Shown here: piece by piece, positions 11,815 through 21,850 of the stretch
Layout: each line of letters starts with the position of its first letter
Position numbering within the stretch: the first letter of the stretch is position 1
Assembly (NCBI GenBank): GCA_031763025.1
Contig: JASSKH010000009.1
Coordinates: forward strand, 6,578,512-6,642,511
Direction: 5' to 3'
DNA length: 64,000 nucleotides
Origin: Macrocystis pyrifera
Lineage: Eukaryota > Sar > Phaeophyceae > Laminariales > Laminariaceae
The notes under the pieces: model-generated
Database searches by the model: none
The model's input: the letters and a program-made list of their open reading frames with translations, nothing else
What the model was told of the DNA's origin: nothing
Made by a program: the position numbers and the translations under genes

Positions 11815-11928
11815 CTGTAGCTGCTGTACGGCGACGAGCAGAAGAGTATTGCCCATCTCGTCCTCTGCGTCTATTTCGAAGCCGGTGTTCAGCGTCTCCT
11901 CCAGGCGCTTCTTCTTGCCGTGCCTCGC
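11815..11928 (-). CDS. Gene L exon 16: first ankyrin repeat
   Basis: Thirty-eight codons, phase 0 to 0, acceptor ATCGCGCAG and donor CTACAG|GTATGC. LEETLNTGFEIDAEDEMGNT then LLLVAVQQLQ matches the ankyrin pattern (D-x-x-G-N-T-x-L-x-x-A). The intron after it begins with a C-rich array (complement of 11,716-11,808). Confidence 0.75.
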
Positions 11929-12736
11929 CTGCGCGATAAGCAACCATTTCCCCGCAGAGTTTTAAAAAAGAAAAGCGCTACGGCGACGGTAGCAATGTGA
12001 TGGGTAAGGGGTAGCGATGTGCCCGCTGTTTTGGTCTCCACTATCTGTGGACCTGCTTCCTGCTTCTAGTTTCCGTGTCATCTTTCCCACATATTTCGTC
12101 GACGACCGCCGCAACATGAACAATTTTTCTGCGAAAAGGACACTCACAAGCACGGTGACTGAAAAAAGCAGGCGTGCGATATACATAGCGATATCGTGCC
12201 TATAGGGTTCCCTTTTCGTTTTGGTTCGTTTCCCTTGTGGCTTCTTCTTCTTTCTTTCGTGGGAATGGTTTTGAGTGTTCAACGCTGAAGCTACTGCAGT
12301 CCAATAGGCTACCGTAGTCCAATAGCCCACCGTGGGCCAATAGGTCCCCTTCTTGTTATTGTGTCCCCTTTTCGTTTTATTGTTTGTTTTGGGGGGAATG
12401 TTTATCATCGTTGCTTATGGGTGATCATCGTCGAAGCTCATTCTGCGCATTGAGGACGGATGGCAAACGCGACGAGACCAACTTATTAATTTTACGTAGT
12501 TTTTTAAGGTTACGCCCAACAAACAGCCTGGTTGCTTTTTTCGGAAAGAACTCGTCTCGCGATCGTGTTTTGTTTTTCGGAAAAACCATCCGAGGGGGTG
12601 GGATAGTGCTATCACCCGTGTGATAAGTGCTACACGGTACATACACGCGGCTTCAAAACGTCAAGTATATTGTTACAGCGGTAGCGAGGGTGCTGCCTTG
12701 AGTGCGACACGGTATACGGCTGAAATAGCGTAAACC

Positions 12737-12810
12737 CGGACTGCAGTCCCGTATTGGGGGACACACCATAATAATTCTAAGTAGTTTATCTCCACCACGG
12801 GACTGCAGCA
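12737..12810. repeat. Foldback element F2, copy 2
   Basis: GGACTGCAGTCCCGTATTGG on the left and CCACGGGACTGCAGC on the right, with a diverged centre. Confidence 0.65.
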
Positions 12811-13282
12811 CCAAAAAGGCTTCAAGCTGTTGCTACCCTAGAATAGGAAACGGCTTACTAACATAATACACTCCCCTTCCCGAGGCCGAATTACTGAAAA
12901 CACGCACACCAGTGCGGTGCGATTAAATGGACGAAATTCACGAACACCATTTTGTTTTTTCATGTCTGTACTTTACTTGGCTTTCGTATGCCCCCGCTCT
13001 GTTTGTCTGGGTCTCGCAAATGGGTAGTGTCTTTTCTTTCTTCCTGTTCTGATCATCCCGTTTATTAGATTCGCTCTCCTTTTTCTCTCGCCTGCCTAGT
13101 CGCAACTCCAGTCCGGGGTCATAGAGTAGCTACAGATTCTTCTCCCTCCTCTGCACTACTGTTCTTGCCTTGGAAGGCATTTTTTCATCGCGAGAAGACT
13201 TCGGCCCTTTCTTACCGTCGTCGACTATTAGTACCATCGAATAGCGGTGTCGGAGGAATACGTTTTCCTTGTGTATACCCCT

Positions 13283-13339
13283 GCAGTAGTAGTAGTAGAA
13301 GTAGTAGTAGTAGAAGAAGTAGTAATGGCAGTAGAAGTT

Positions 13340-13387
<48 letters not shown>

Positions 13388-13401
13388 ATAGTAGCAGTAG
13401 C

Positions 13402-13442
<41 letters not shown>

Positions 13443-13468
13443 CAGTAGTAGTAGTAGTAGTTTGTAGT

Positions 13469-13518
<50 letters not shown>

Positions 13519-13563
13519 CTAGTAGTAGTACTAGTAGTAGTAGTAGTGGTAGTAGTAATAGTA

Positions 13564-13595
<32 letters not shown>

Positions 13596-13720
13596 GATAG
13601 TAGCAGTAGCAGTAGTAGTAGCAGTAGTAGGAGCAGCAGTAGTAGTAGTAGTGGTGGTAGTAGTAGTGGTAGTAGTGGTAGCAGTGGAAGTAGTGGTAGT
13701 AGTGGTAGTAGTAGTAGCAT
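13283..13720 (+). repeat. (AGT)n trinucleotide array, about 440 bp
   Basis: Almost continuous TAG/AGT repeats with a few GAA, GCA and GGT variants. Long open frames inside it (poly-Leu, poly-Thr, poly-Tyr, poly-Ser) are artefacts. It lies in the intron between gene L exons 15 and 16. Confidence 0.9.
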
Positions 13721-13951
13721 ATCGTGTGCTTCGCACGGGGAAAAGTAATGAATGCCTTGAATTCGTGTGAATCGATTAAACTCACACTAACTCCGGCCGT
13801 AACGGTAAATTCACGCCAAGCACTCTTGACGGGAATACAAGGATCAAGCTCCTTACATTTTCATTCCCGAGCGGTGCATACATTTCTATTTTTGCCCACC
13901 CTCACACAATTTACAAAATTATGCTTACCGTTTACCTGGTGTCCATCGTAC

Positions 13952-14167
13952 CTGAGAAAACGCCGTGTCGATGTCGGGAACTCCCTCCCTTATCGCGGTC
14001 GCCGCCTCCTCTCTCCGTACGGAGCTTGCCATCGACTCCTCGCTCGAAGACAGCGGAGTCAGCTTCTGCCTCGCCAGGAGCAGCTTCTTCAGGTGAAGCT
14101 TGTGCTCCATCCCGATCGAGTCCACCAGATCCGACTCTCGCAGCTCCGCCAAAAAGCTTCCGTCGAC
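13952..14167 (-). CDS. Gene L exon 15: C-terminal half of SAM domain
   Basis: Seventy-two codons, phase 0 to 0. VDGSFLAELRESDLVDSIGM followed by HKLHLKKLLLARQKL is the last two helices of a SAM domain (L-x-E-L-x2-SDL-x2-IG-x3-G/H-H-R/L-x-K-L). It ends with a charged segment to IDTAFSQ and donor GTACGA. The upstream intron end is a (CCCCA)n pyrimidine-rich array (plus-strand 14,181-14,350). Confidence 0.85.
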
Positions 14168-14180
14168 CTTCGGTAGTGAT

Positions 14181-14350
14181 GTGTGGTGTGATGGGTGCGA
14201 TAGGGGTGGGGGTTGGGGAGGGGGAGGGGATGGGGGTGGGGTGAGTAGGGTGGGGTGGGAGTCGGGCGTGGTCGGGTGGGGGTGAGTGGGGTGGGGTGGG
14301 GTGGGGTGGGGAAGGGTGGGGTGGGATGGGGTGGGGTAGGGTGGGGTGTA
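14181..14350 (+). repeat. (GGGGT)n array
   Basis: GTGGGGTGGGG units; on the minus strand this forms the pyrimidine-rich end of the intron before gene L exon 15. Confidence 0.85.
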
Positions 14351-14865
14351 GTCTGGTGTGGTGCTGTTTTGCTGCATGGAAAGGGATATTGGTGTGGTGT
14401 GTGCACCTGTATTGATCTTTCTAGAATTGCGTATGGTAACGGGGTATGCAGGACAAAAAACTACGGCAGGTGTGACATGTAGCGAAAGGATACCGCTGCT
14501 GTGTGGGGCGGGGGCGTTGTTTCCCTTAGCGTACAAACTACTTGATTGTCGCTGGTTGGCTTGTGTTTATTGGGGAACAATTGGTGCTTTTTGTTGCCGG
14601 ACAGTAAGGGGAACATATGCGTCGAGCACCACCCCTCGTCGCCGACCAAAGGTATCACAAATCACATCACACCTCATACCAGTCAGGACCCCCACTCCGC
14701 CCCGCGCCTCCTCTAAACTGGAACATAGCTTGTCTATCGGGGTGTGTACACAAGCATACAAGCTTATGAGGCGATGGCGGACTGACCGACTGGCTGCTGA
14801 ACGGCGAGCAAACCCCTCACACTCCCTTTCTTTTTCGTCGCTGTTCCCAAACCCCCTTTAATTAC

Positions 14866-15050
14866 CTTCCCTTCCCGGAAAGCTTGCTTGTACTCCCCCA
14901 GCTGCAGCGTATCTAACCACCGGCAGACGTCGTCCACCGTCCACAAGACCAGTTCCGTGGGGAAGGGATGCCTCTGGCTGTTCTCTGTCTCTTCCATTTC
15001 GGCGTGCGTGGACCTCACCTCGTCCTTGCGAAGCGTGAGGGCTTTGGTGA
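14866..15050 (-). CDS. Gene L exon 14: N-terminal half of SAM domain
   Basis: After VTKALTLRKDEVRSTHAEME the exon encodes LVLWTVDDVCRWLDTLQLGE and YKQAFREGK, the first three helices of a sterile alpha motif, with the diagnostic W-x5-V-x2-WL spacing. Acceptor CTCTGCAG, donor GTAATT. The SAM domain is interrupted exactly here by an intron of about 700 bp and completed in exon 15. SAM domains form homo- or hetero-oligomers. Confidence 0.85.
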
Positions 15051-15540
15051 CTGCAGAGCGAGAGGGTGGCATGATCCAATAGTAAGGAAAGACACGGCGG
15101 AAAAGCGGAGAGGGGGGGAAGGGTTGGCGAGGCGTTTTTACCTTGTTTTTCAAAAACTTAGAACCAAGAAAGGCGGGGAGGGTGACACATAAAATAGGCA
15201 CATGGCTGTTTCTTACAGAAGAAGTGGGCATTGAAAAAAGACGAAAACACACACCAGACATGTACGTAATAACACAATTCGTAATTTTTAACAAAACGCA
15301 GAAAAACGGCAAGTTTCAAAAAGTACTGAATCACCACAAAAATTCAAAACTACAAAATTAAAACAATTCGAATATTAAAGAATCACTAGTACGAAAAATA
15401 ATCAACTATTTTTCTCCGCCCCCTACAGCCTATCGCCCCGCCGCCTTTCGCGTATTGCCGCGTTCACCCTCTCTAAAGATGCTCGTCGTCAAAAAACACA
15501 ACAACAACAAACTCCACCACCATCCAGATAAAGATCTCAC

Positions 15541-15916
15541 CTGCGTCGCCTCCGAGCCCTTCGGTGTGCTTCAGCGACGGGATACTGGCGGCGGCAGCGG
15601 AAGCCGCAGCCGCGGCGGCGGCATCGGCGCTCCCGGCGATCGCGGCTGTGGTGGTGTCCGCGTTGATGTCGCGCATCTGCTTCATCATGTTGAGACTGCT
15701 GAAGTAGCTCAGGGACATGGACATGAACTGGAACTTCATCAGCTCCTCGGTCTGCCCGTACATCGCCGCGGCCTTGGACTCGTGATCGCGCGCCCGCTGC
15801 GCGGTGGCGGCGGCGGCGGCAGCGCTGGTGGCGGCCGCCGTCTCCAGCTGCACCCCCTTCTCGCGAACGTGGTCCAGCTCTCGCTTCTGCTCCGAGAGTA
15901 GCTCCATCAAGTTGCG
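15541..15916 (-). CDS. Gene L exon 13: coiled coil, Ala-rich region
   Basis: Acceptor TTTCTTTCTGAAAAAAACAG; the exon runs from RNLMELLSEQKRELDHVREK to LKHTEGLGGDA and donor GTGAGA in phase 1. Two Ala runs flank a Met-rich helix (MSMSLSYFSSLNMMKQMRD). The first heptads extend the coil of exon 12. The phase-1 end is completed by two bases of exon 14. Confidence 0.75.
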
Positions 15917-15974
15917 CTGTTTTTTTCAGAAAGAAAGAAAATCGAGAGAGTGTAGCGAAGGCGGTGGAGCGGCG

Positions 15975-16070
15975 GGGGGGGGGGGGGGGGGGGGGGGGGA
16001 GGGAGGGGGAGGAGGGGGGGGGGGGGGGGGGGGAGGGAGGGGGGAGGGGGGGGGGGGGGGGGGAGGGAGC
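15975..16070 (+). repeat. Interrupted poly-G tract
   Basis: G runs of 8-22 separated by single A, just upstream (minus sense) of exon 13. Confidence 0.85.
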
Positions 16071-16682
16071 GTCGAGTGCGTGTTGGAAACATGTTTTTTG
16101 GTCGAGTATGAAACGTAGACGATGAACGGCGCACGTTAATGTGGGGCCCCGTAGTTAACCGTTAGCTGAGTGTTTAGGGGGCATAGTCAAGGGACACACG
16201 CAACGTAGTGCTTTCTACTCTGTCTGAAAAACGAAGCCGGAATGAGCTTTCCTCATGCAAGCGAGCCTTGATACGGTACGTTTTCGACACTTGGTTTCAG
16301 GGAATGTGAAGGCAGATCGACAACAACAAAAGACTTTTGAGCCGTGTGGAGGGTGTACACCTGCTATTGACGGGCAATTGTTTATAGAGATTTACGTACA
16401 TAACTCTGCGTTTTTCACTTTCAATTTCTTTGAGCCTCCGCTTTGAACGAACTGGGGATCCCGCACTTCCTGAGTCTCTTAAGTCTCGTGCCTGCATGTC
16501 CGGGTATCTTCTGCGTTCGATTACATACGCACTGCTTGTTCGGTTTGGGCCACGACTTCGCCTGCCGCGGGAATGTAAAAACAATTTCTACGGTGCGATG
16601 CGTACAACCGGTAAAAACGTTGGAAAAAAAAAATGTCAGCTACGGCAGTATATACGAAGGGCTCTGTCATGGTCGTAAATTT

Positions 16683-16790
16683 GTCGCCTGTTGCTGTCGC
16701 TGTTGCTGCTGTTGTTGTTGCTGTTGTTGCTGTTGCTGTTGCTGCTGCGGTTGTTGTTGTTGCTGTTGTTGCTGTTGTTGTTTATCATGG
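16683..16790 (+). repeat. (TTG/CTG)n array
   Basis: Irregular GTTGCTGTTG repeats in the exon 12-13 intron. Confidence 0.8.
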
Positions 16791-17202
16791 AGGTCCAGCG
16801 CAATCACTAATCCCCATGATGGGTCCAAGAACCACGTGTCCCCCCCATCTTCGCTTTTCCCCCCCCGAAATATGATCACAATAACTAATCGCCGCATTCT
16901 AGTCCACGCTGCATCCACTCGAGGAGTGCAAGAATCACCTCAGAAACACAAAAACAAGTGCATGGATAACAATAAAAAAGTGATACACGTAGTACCCGAA
17001 AGGAAGCCGTGCACCCTCAGAGAAGCAAAAACGGTAAAAAAAAAAAAAAAAAAAAAAACAACTATGAAAAATACAGGGCTCTTGAAGGGGGAAAAAGCAA
17101 AATTGAAATGATGTTACTGCAGATGCTGCCAAGAGTATTTGATATTGCGTACGTACGTAAGTCTAACAAACAAAATGTACCAGGAAGGAATGTGGCACGT
17201 GC

Positions 17203-17712
17203 CTGCATGTGGCTGAATTCCCGCGACTTTCTCAATCTTGTGGCTTCGATGTCCTCCACCGCCCCGCTGAGCCGGTCCAGCTGCCGCTTCTTGTCCGACA
17301 CGTCGGCGAACGTAGACGCGAACTCCGCGGACAGCTGCTGCCGCCGCTGCTCCCGCTCCCGCCCGCTTCAGCTGCAGCTGCATCTCCAGGGCGTAGGCGT
17401 CCTCCTTCCTCGGGCCTCCTTCACCTCCCCCCCCTCCTCTTCCCCCTTGAGCGCCCCCCCCCCGTCCCCCTCCTCCTCCCCCCCCCCCCCACCCCCTCCT
17501 CCTCTTCCTCCGCCGCCGCCGCCGCCGCCGCCACCGCCACCACCACCACCACCACCACCACCACCACCGCCGCCGCCATCATCACTGGGAAACGAATCGT
17601 CTCCGTTCGCCCTCCTGGCAGTTTTGGGTATGCCAGCTGCGTCCGTGATGCCTCGCGTCAATAGGTCTCGCTCGTGTGTCAGTTGAACGAGCTCACGTTC
17701 CAGATGGTCGAT
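17203..17712 (-). CDS. Gene L exon 12: coiled coil with Gly-rich insert and frame break
   Basis: The acceptor CTTTTAG lies right after a (CT)n microsatellite. The exon begins IDHLERELVQLTHERDLLTR, passes a Gly25-type run encoded by GGC/GGT repeats, and ends SGAVEDIEATRLRKSREFSHMQ-like coiled coil. Total length is 170 codons, but the reading frame contains TGA at 17,368-17,370. A stretch of about 45 bp (17,365-17,412) makes sense only in the next frame (KEDAYALEMQLQLKR). This suggests two compensating indels. The phase-0 junction to exon 13 uses CAG|GCACGT, a GC-AG intron. Confidence 0.65.
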
Positions 17713-17717
17713 CTAAA

Positions 17718-17787
<70 letters not shown>
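17713..17787 (+). repeat. (GA)n microsatellite at splice acceptor
   Basis: On the minus strand this is (CT)n ending CTCTTTTAG, i.e. the polypyrimidine tract of gene L exon 12. Confidence 0.9.
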
Positions 17788-17789
<2 letters not shown>

Positions 17790-18160
17790 GTCGCATAATT
17801 TGGTGCATTGGATAAGGGGAGGGGGGGGGGAGGGGGGGGCGTACCCCTTTGTTGCTTGCCACTTAGTCATTTGACCATTGGCCACGCATCCCTTTCGAGA
17901 CGGAGAGCGGGGGATGGGGGGGGTGGGGGGCACATAAATCAGAACCTATTGTGGACGCAGAGCCCATTCATCCCCCGATATTTACACATCATATTTGGTT
18001 CTCAATACTTCCTGTACGTATCACCCCGTAATACAGCACAAAAATGATTTCCCAGTCTAAAAAAAAAAACGTTTTCAAGTAGCTTGTCCGCAAAACGTGG
18101 ATGCAGTTTTAAGTAACTTTTAGCTTCCAGGTTCTGAAAAAAAAAAGCGATCGTCGATAC

Positions 18161-18301
18161 CTGCGCCATTTCGCCCTCCAACACGCTAAGCTCCGACTCC
18201 GAGGCGGTAAGCTGGTGGTGTATGGACGACACCCGGGCCTCGGCCTTCTCCTGCGCCCTGTTGAGAGCCGCGATTTCACCCTGCTGCTTCACGAACGCAA
18301 C
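18161..18301 (-). CDS. Gene L exon 11: coiled coil
   Basis: Forty-seven codons, phase 0 to 0, between acceptor CTGACAG and donor GTATCG. VAFVKQQGEIAALNRAQEKA and LTASESELSVLEGEMAQ have regular heptads. The helix continues without a break into exon 12 (IDHLERELVQLTHERDLLTR). Confidence 0.8.
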
Positions 18302-19595
18302 CTGTCAGCGTGTGGTCGAGAGTCGGGAAAATAATTAACCCAACGAATCGAACCGAACAAACGTGTGCGGCGTTGTTGTGTTGCGAAAATAGTTTCAGAG
18401 AAAAAGCTTGAACTTGTGCCGGGGTACCCGGTATCCGGTATCCCCCCCCCCCGGTTTACACGTGCGGCGTGTTTTTTTTTTTCGATCGCCATGGTGTAAT
18501 TAGTTTTCCCCTGTGAGGCAACACGTTATTATACACCGGGTATATACAGTGCATCAAGAGAGAAGCAGGCTTGTTCCGGGTGTCTGGAGGTCCTCTTCTC
18601 TCCGTCCTGTTTGGTGTGGCGGTTGTTCACGGGAGTGAAAAGTACGTCGTGAACCGAGGTTTTTGGGAGGGGGTGACGCACCATTTTTTTCGGTGTTCGA
18701 GCCTCGTTTTTCAGGTGATGGAGCGAGAATTAAGGGCAGCACCCTTGGCATCCAACTGCCGTATATCACGCGGGTGACAAGACAACACCCCCCCCCCCCC
18801 CCCGCCCTGAGACGAGTGTCAAAGTCGATTTTCTCCAAAAAAACGTGCCTCAAGGGGGTGCACACAAACGAAAATGGTAGCTTTTGGGAACATCTCGTCG
18901 AGAGTCTTTCCACATCTTGACACGTAGTCGTTCGGCGTATCTCTACGCACTCACCGTTTTCCAGAAAAAGCAGCTTGGAAAAAATCGCCCCGAGGGGGTG
19001 CGTTGTTGCATCACCCGTGTGATAATTGGTTCCCCCCCGTGGTTGTCTTTCAATACATGGTCACTGTGCTTGGCAGGCATCGTTTTTCACCCCCCCTCCG
19101 GGGTAAACAGCCTATGTATTCGAGGGCAAAAAGCGCTCGTTCTGGGAAACCAAACGCAAGGAGCGAACATGCCACAGCAGCACCAGCACCCCCTCTCCCT
19201 GCTTCCCCCTCCTTTCCTGCATCCCTAGTTCTCGCTACCTCCCTATGTGAGACGCACCAGAGAAAACACTTCGTTCTCGCAGGTCTCTTGCTGGTCGATT
19301 TCGTTTTCGAGGAAATTTCTGATCGGTGGCAAATTTCCTTGGGTGACACGTGATGGCCTCTAAAAGGTGGCGTCCCTTCCCTGTACCTACATCTGTGCTA
19401 AACAAAAGACTAACAACAAAAAACTCTGAGGCACAACATATTAACATATTTTTCTGAAAAAAAATACGGTGTTTTCTTATAACGATAGTTCGTTCTTACG
19501 GTAAGTGCGAGGCGCTTGGGCGTTGCTTCCCAAAAAACAAGTTTTGTTGAGGAGAGTAACGAAAAAAAAAACGCCTGCTCTTCCTGCCCACACAC

Positions 19596-19863
19596 CTTCG
19601 TGTCCTCGATCATTCGCAGTCCGAGCTTCAGGCGCTCCGCCCCTGGCCCCGCCGCCTGCCACTCTCGCCTCCGTCTCGTGGCGCGCCTTCCAAGGTGCCC
19701 GCGGTACAAGCGCTGTATCTCGCGACTGGCCAGCCAGGAGCAGCGGACGCGCAGGTAGCTGTCCCGCGCCATCTTCCCGCGCCACGCCGACTGGAGCAAG
19801 GTCGCCGATAAGGCTCGGGCCACGATGGTCGCCAACAGGTCGCGCTTGCGCCTCGCCACGCGC
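19596..19863 (-). CDS. Gene L exon 10: IQ motifs 5-6
   Basis: Begins with the single base completing the Arg of exon 9, then VARRKRDLLATIVARALSAT. Contains ATLLQSAWRGKMARDSYLR and REIQRLYRGHLGRRATRRRR, two more IQ-type motifs, then ERLKLGLRMIEDTK and donor GTGTGTGG. Acceptor GTGCAG. Phase 0 at the end matches exon 11. With exons 8 and 9 this makes about six IQ motifs in a row, a long calmodulin-binding arm. Confidence 0.8.
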
Positions 19864-20077
19864 CTGCACAAGCACCAAAAAGAAAGAGAGTGGTGGTTTT
19901 CGACTCATCCCGCGGTATATAGACAGGGGTTGCACTTTTTTGGTGCAACATTTTTTTCTGATTTCTGATTGGTTGAGCTCCTCAATGCAAAGTATACCAC
20001 TCTATCCTAAAATGCAAGGAACGTTGGTATACTGCTGCTTGATCCAAGAGGTCATCATGTTTAGGGAGAGAGCCTTA

Positions 20078-20188
20078 TTATTACGGGGGTCCATAGTTAA
20101 CGGGACCAAATTTTGTTAGTAAAAATAGGCAAATATATAGGTTTTTATGTACACCATAGGTCCTGTTAACTATGGACCCCCGTAATAG
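20078..20188 (+). repeat. Foldback element F1, copy 3
   Basis: 111 bp, both arms of the T subtype (GGGGGTCCATAGTTAAC), core AAATTTTGTTAGTAAAAATAGG. Near-perfect terminal inverted repeats, TA on both flanks. It lies left of gene L exon 9 in an intron. Confidence 0.9.
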
Positions 20189-21190
20189 TAGCTATGTTTG
20201 TGTTAGGACTGTCGCGTAGTAGTAGCGCATGGGAATGTCGGTGGAGTTTTTTTTTCGCGAACGAAACGTTTCTTCGAAGTTCGTGTCACGGGTGAGATAT
20301 CGATTGAGCCTCTCATGTTTGGAGCTCCGAAAATAAGGCACCGATCCTATCGTGGTTTCCGTAGAGAGTGGCCAGGGGACCCGAGTCGAAGCATCATGCG
20401 AACTTGTTCGAGGTTTTGGTTGTAGTCGCTATATAGTATTAATACGTACTTGTACGTGTATAGCTGCGTCCCGAAGCTACTGTAGCTTTTGGCGCTATTC
20501 ACCGGATCCCGAAAACATATACAGGTACGCTTGTCGTACAAAAGTCTGCCTCCGTCTTTTTTTTGTCTCGGTTTAGCCACACAGGTTTCATTCCCTACAC
20601 GCACACGTACAACAGCGTACACATGTCTGCCTCTGTCTTTTTTTGTCTCGGTTTAGCCACACAGGTTTCATTCCCTACACGCGCATGCACAACAGCGACA
20701 ACGAGGACAAAAACGAGCGGTAGGCTTAAAACAAGCAAAGAAAAAACAAAACACCTCATGCCATGCCACTTCCCGCTCTAGGCCCAAATATAATCCCCAT
20801 TATAATCCCCATTTGGAATCTGATATGAATACCAAACGTTTATTATATTGCCGGCCAGAGTGGTATGTATTAATATAATATATACATGACGTATCCCTTT
20901 GCAACGTTATAACCTTATATATACATACACAACGACTATTATAGGAGTTGAACCGGGTGTTGTAGCGCAGCTGGTACATACACATGGGCTTCGACGAAAA
21001 TCCCCGGTCTCCACAGCTGGTGTTTAAAAAAAATACAAAGTGATCAGACGTTTCTATCAATACCTATCGCACGAAAAATCCCATCCCACGGTGGCATAGG
21101 TAATACTGTTCGACGTTTGTATATCGTAAGTGCCAGTGGCAAAATGAAAAACCCGAAACGAAACGCCCACCCCACCCCACCCCATCCCAC

Positions 21191-21414
21191 CTGCCGAGGA
21201 AGCCGCGGGCGGCCCTCTGCAGAACTCGGCTGCACGCGTCTCTAAGACGCGCGGTGTACAGCTTGCGTCCCAGCCGGCCGCGGTAAACCCGCTGTATCGT
21301 TGTCGCTCGCCCACCAAGGATAGCCTCGTCGAGAAGCTGGCGACGCATGCGGCCCACCGACCTTCGACTGAGGTGGCCTCTGACCAACGCCTGAAACAAT
21401 GTTGCCGCTGAGTT
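21191..21414 (-). CDS. Gene L exon 9: IQ motifs 2-4
   Basis: The exon starts NSAATLFQALVRGHLSRRSV after acceptor GCGCCAG, which follows an (AAGGGGGG)-complement pyrimidine tract. It carries AATLFQALVRGHLSRR, TTIQRVYRGRLGRK and RVLQRAARGFLGR, all of the IQ form (hydrophobic-Q-x3-RG-x3-R). Such motifs bind calmodulin or calmodulin-like light chains. Donor GGCAG|GTGGGA is phase 2 and matches exon 10. Confidence 0.8.
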
Positions 21415-21431
21415 CTGGCGCAGTTGGCGCA

Positions 21432-21512
21432 CGCGGGGGAAAAGGGGGGGAAGGGGAGAAAGGGGGAAAGGGGGGAAGGGGGGAAAGGGGGGAAGGGGAA
21501 GGGGAGGAGGTT
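21432..21512 (+). repeat. (AAAGGGGGG)n array before exon 9
   Basis: Complement is a pure C/T tract ending about 18 bp from the exon 9 acceptor. Confidence 0.85.
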
Positions 21513-21647
21513 AGGAACGAACGCGTTTTTCTGCTTGTACTCTTAGCAGGTGACAGGGATTCGGCATGCGTCACGCGAGAGCAGCGGCTGGAGGTTTTGT
21601 GCGAGCCGAAATAATGTGCCGGCCGGTCAACTACGTTGTCGGGCGGG

Positions 21648-21679
<32 letters not shown>

Positions 21680-21850
21680 CGTTTTCTTGCCACTGCCAAG
21701 GTGATACACGCGTTGCTGTCACACACCCCCCCCCGCCCATGAAAAAAGCCTCCACAGAACACTCAGACGTATAAGGTACTCGTACGTGTTTGGACGTGTA
21801 ACAACTCGAAGCCAAACCGGCGAAAACACCCAGCTCTCTCTCTCTCCCAC

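Noticed and set aside
11512-11943. 143-codon minus frame running from the ankyrin exon into Pro-rich sequence
   Set aside because: Only 11,815-11,928 is bounded by splice sites and matches ankyrin; the Pro part is the C-rich intron array read in frame.
13130-13785. Long open frames of Leu, Thr, Tyr, Ser or Val on both strands
   Set aside because: They are translations of the (AGT)n array, which is open in all frames.
20955-21025. TAGCGCAGCTGG, an A-box-like word
   Set aside because: No B-box or matching stems; a chance match is likely.
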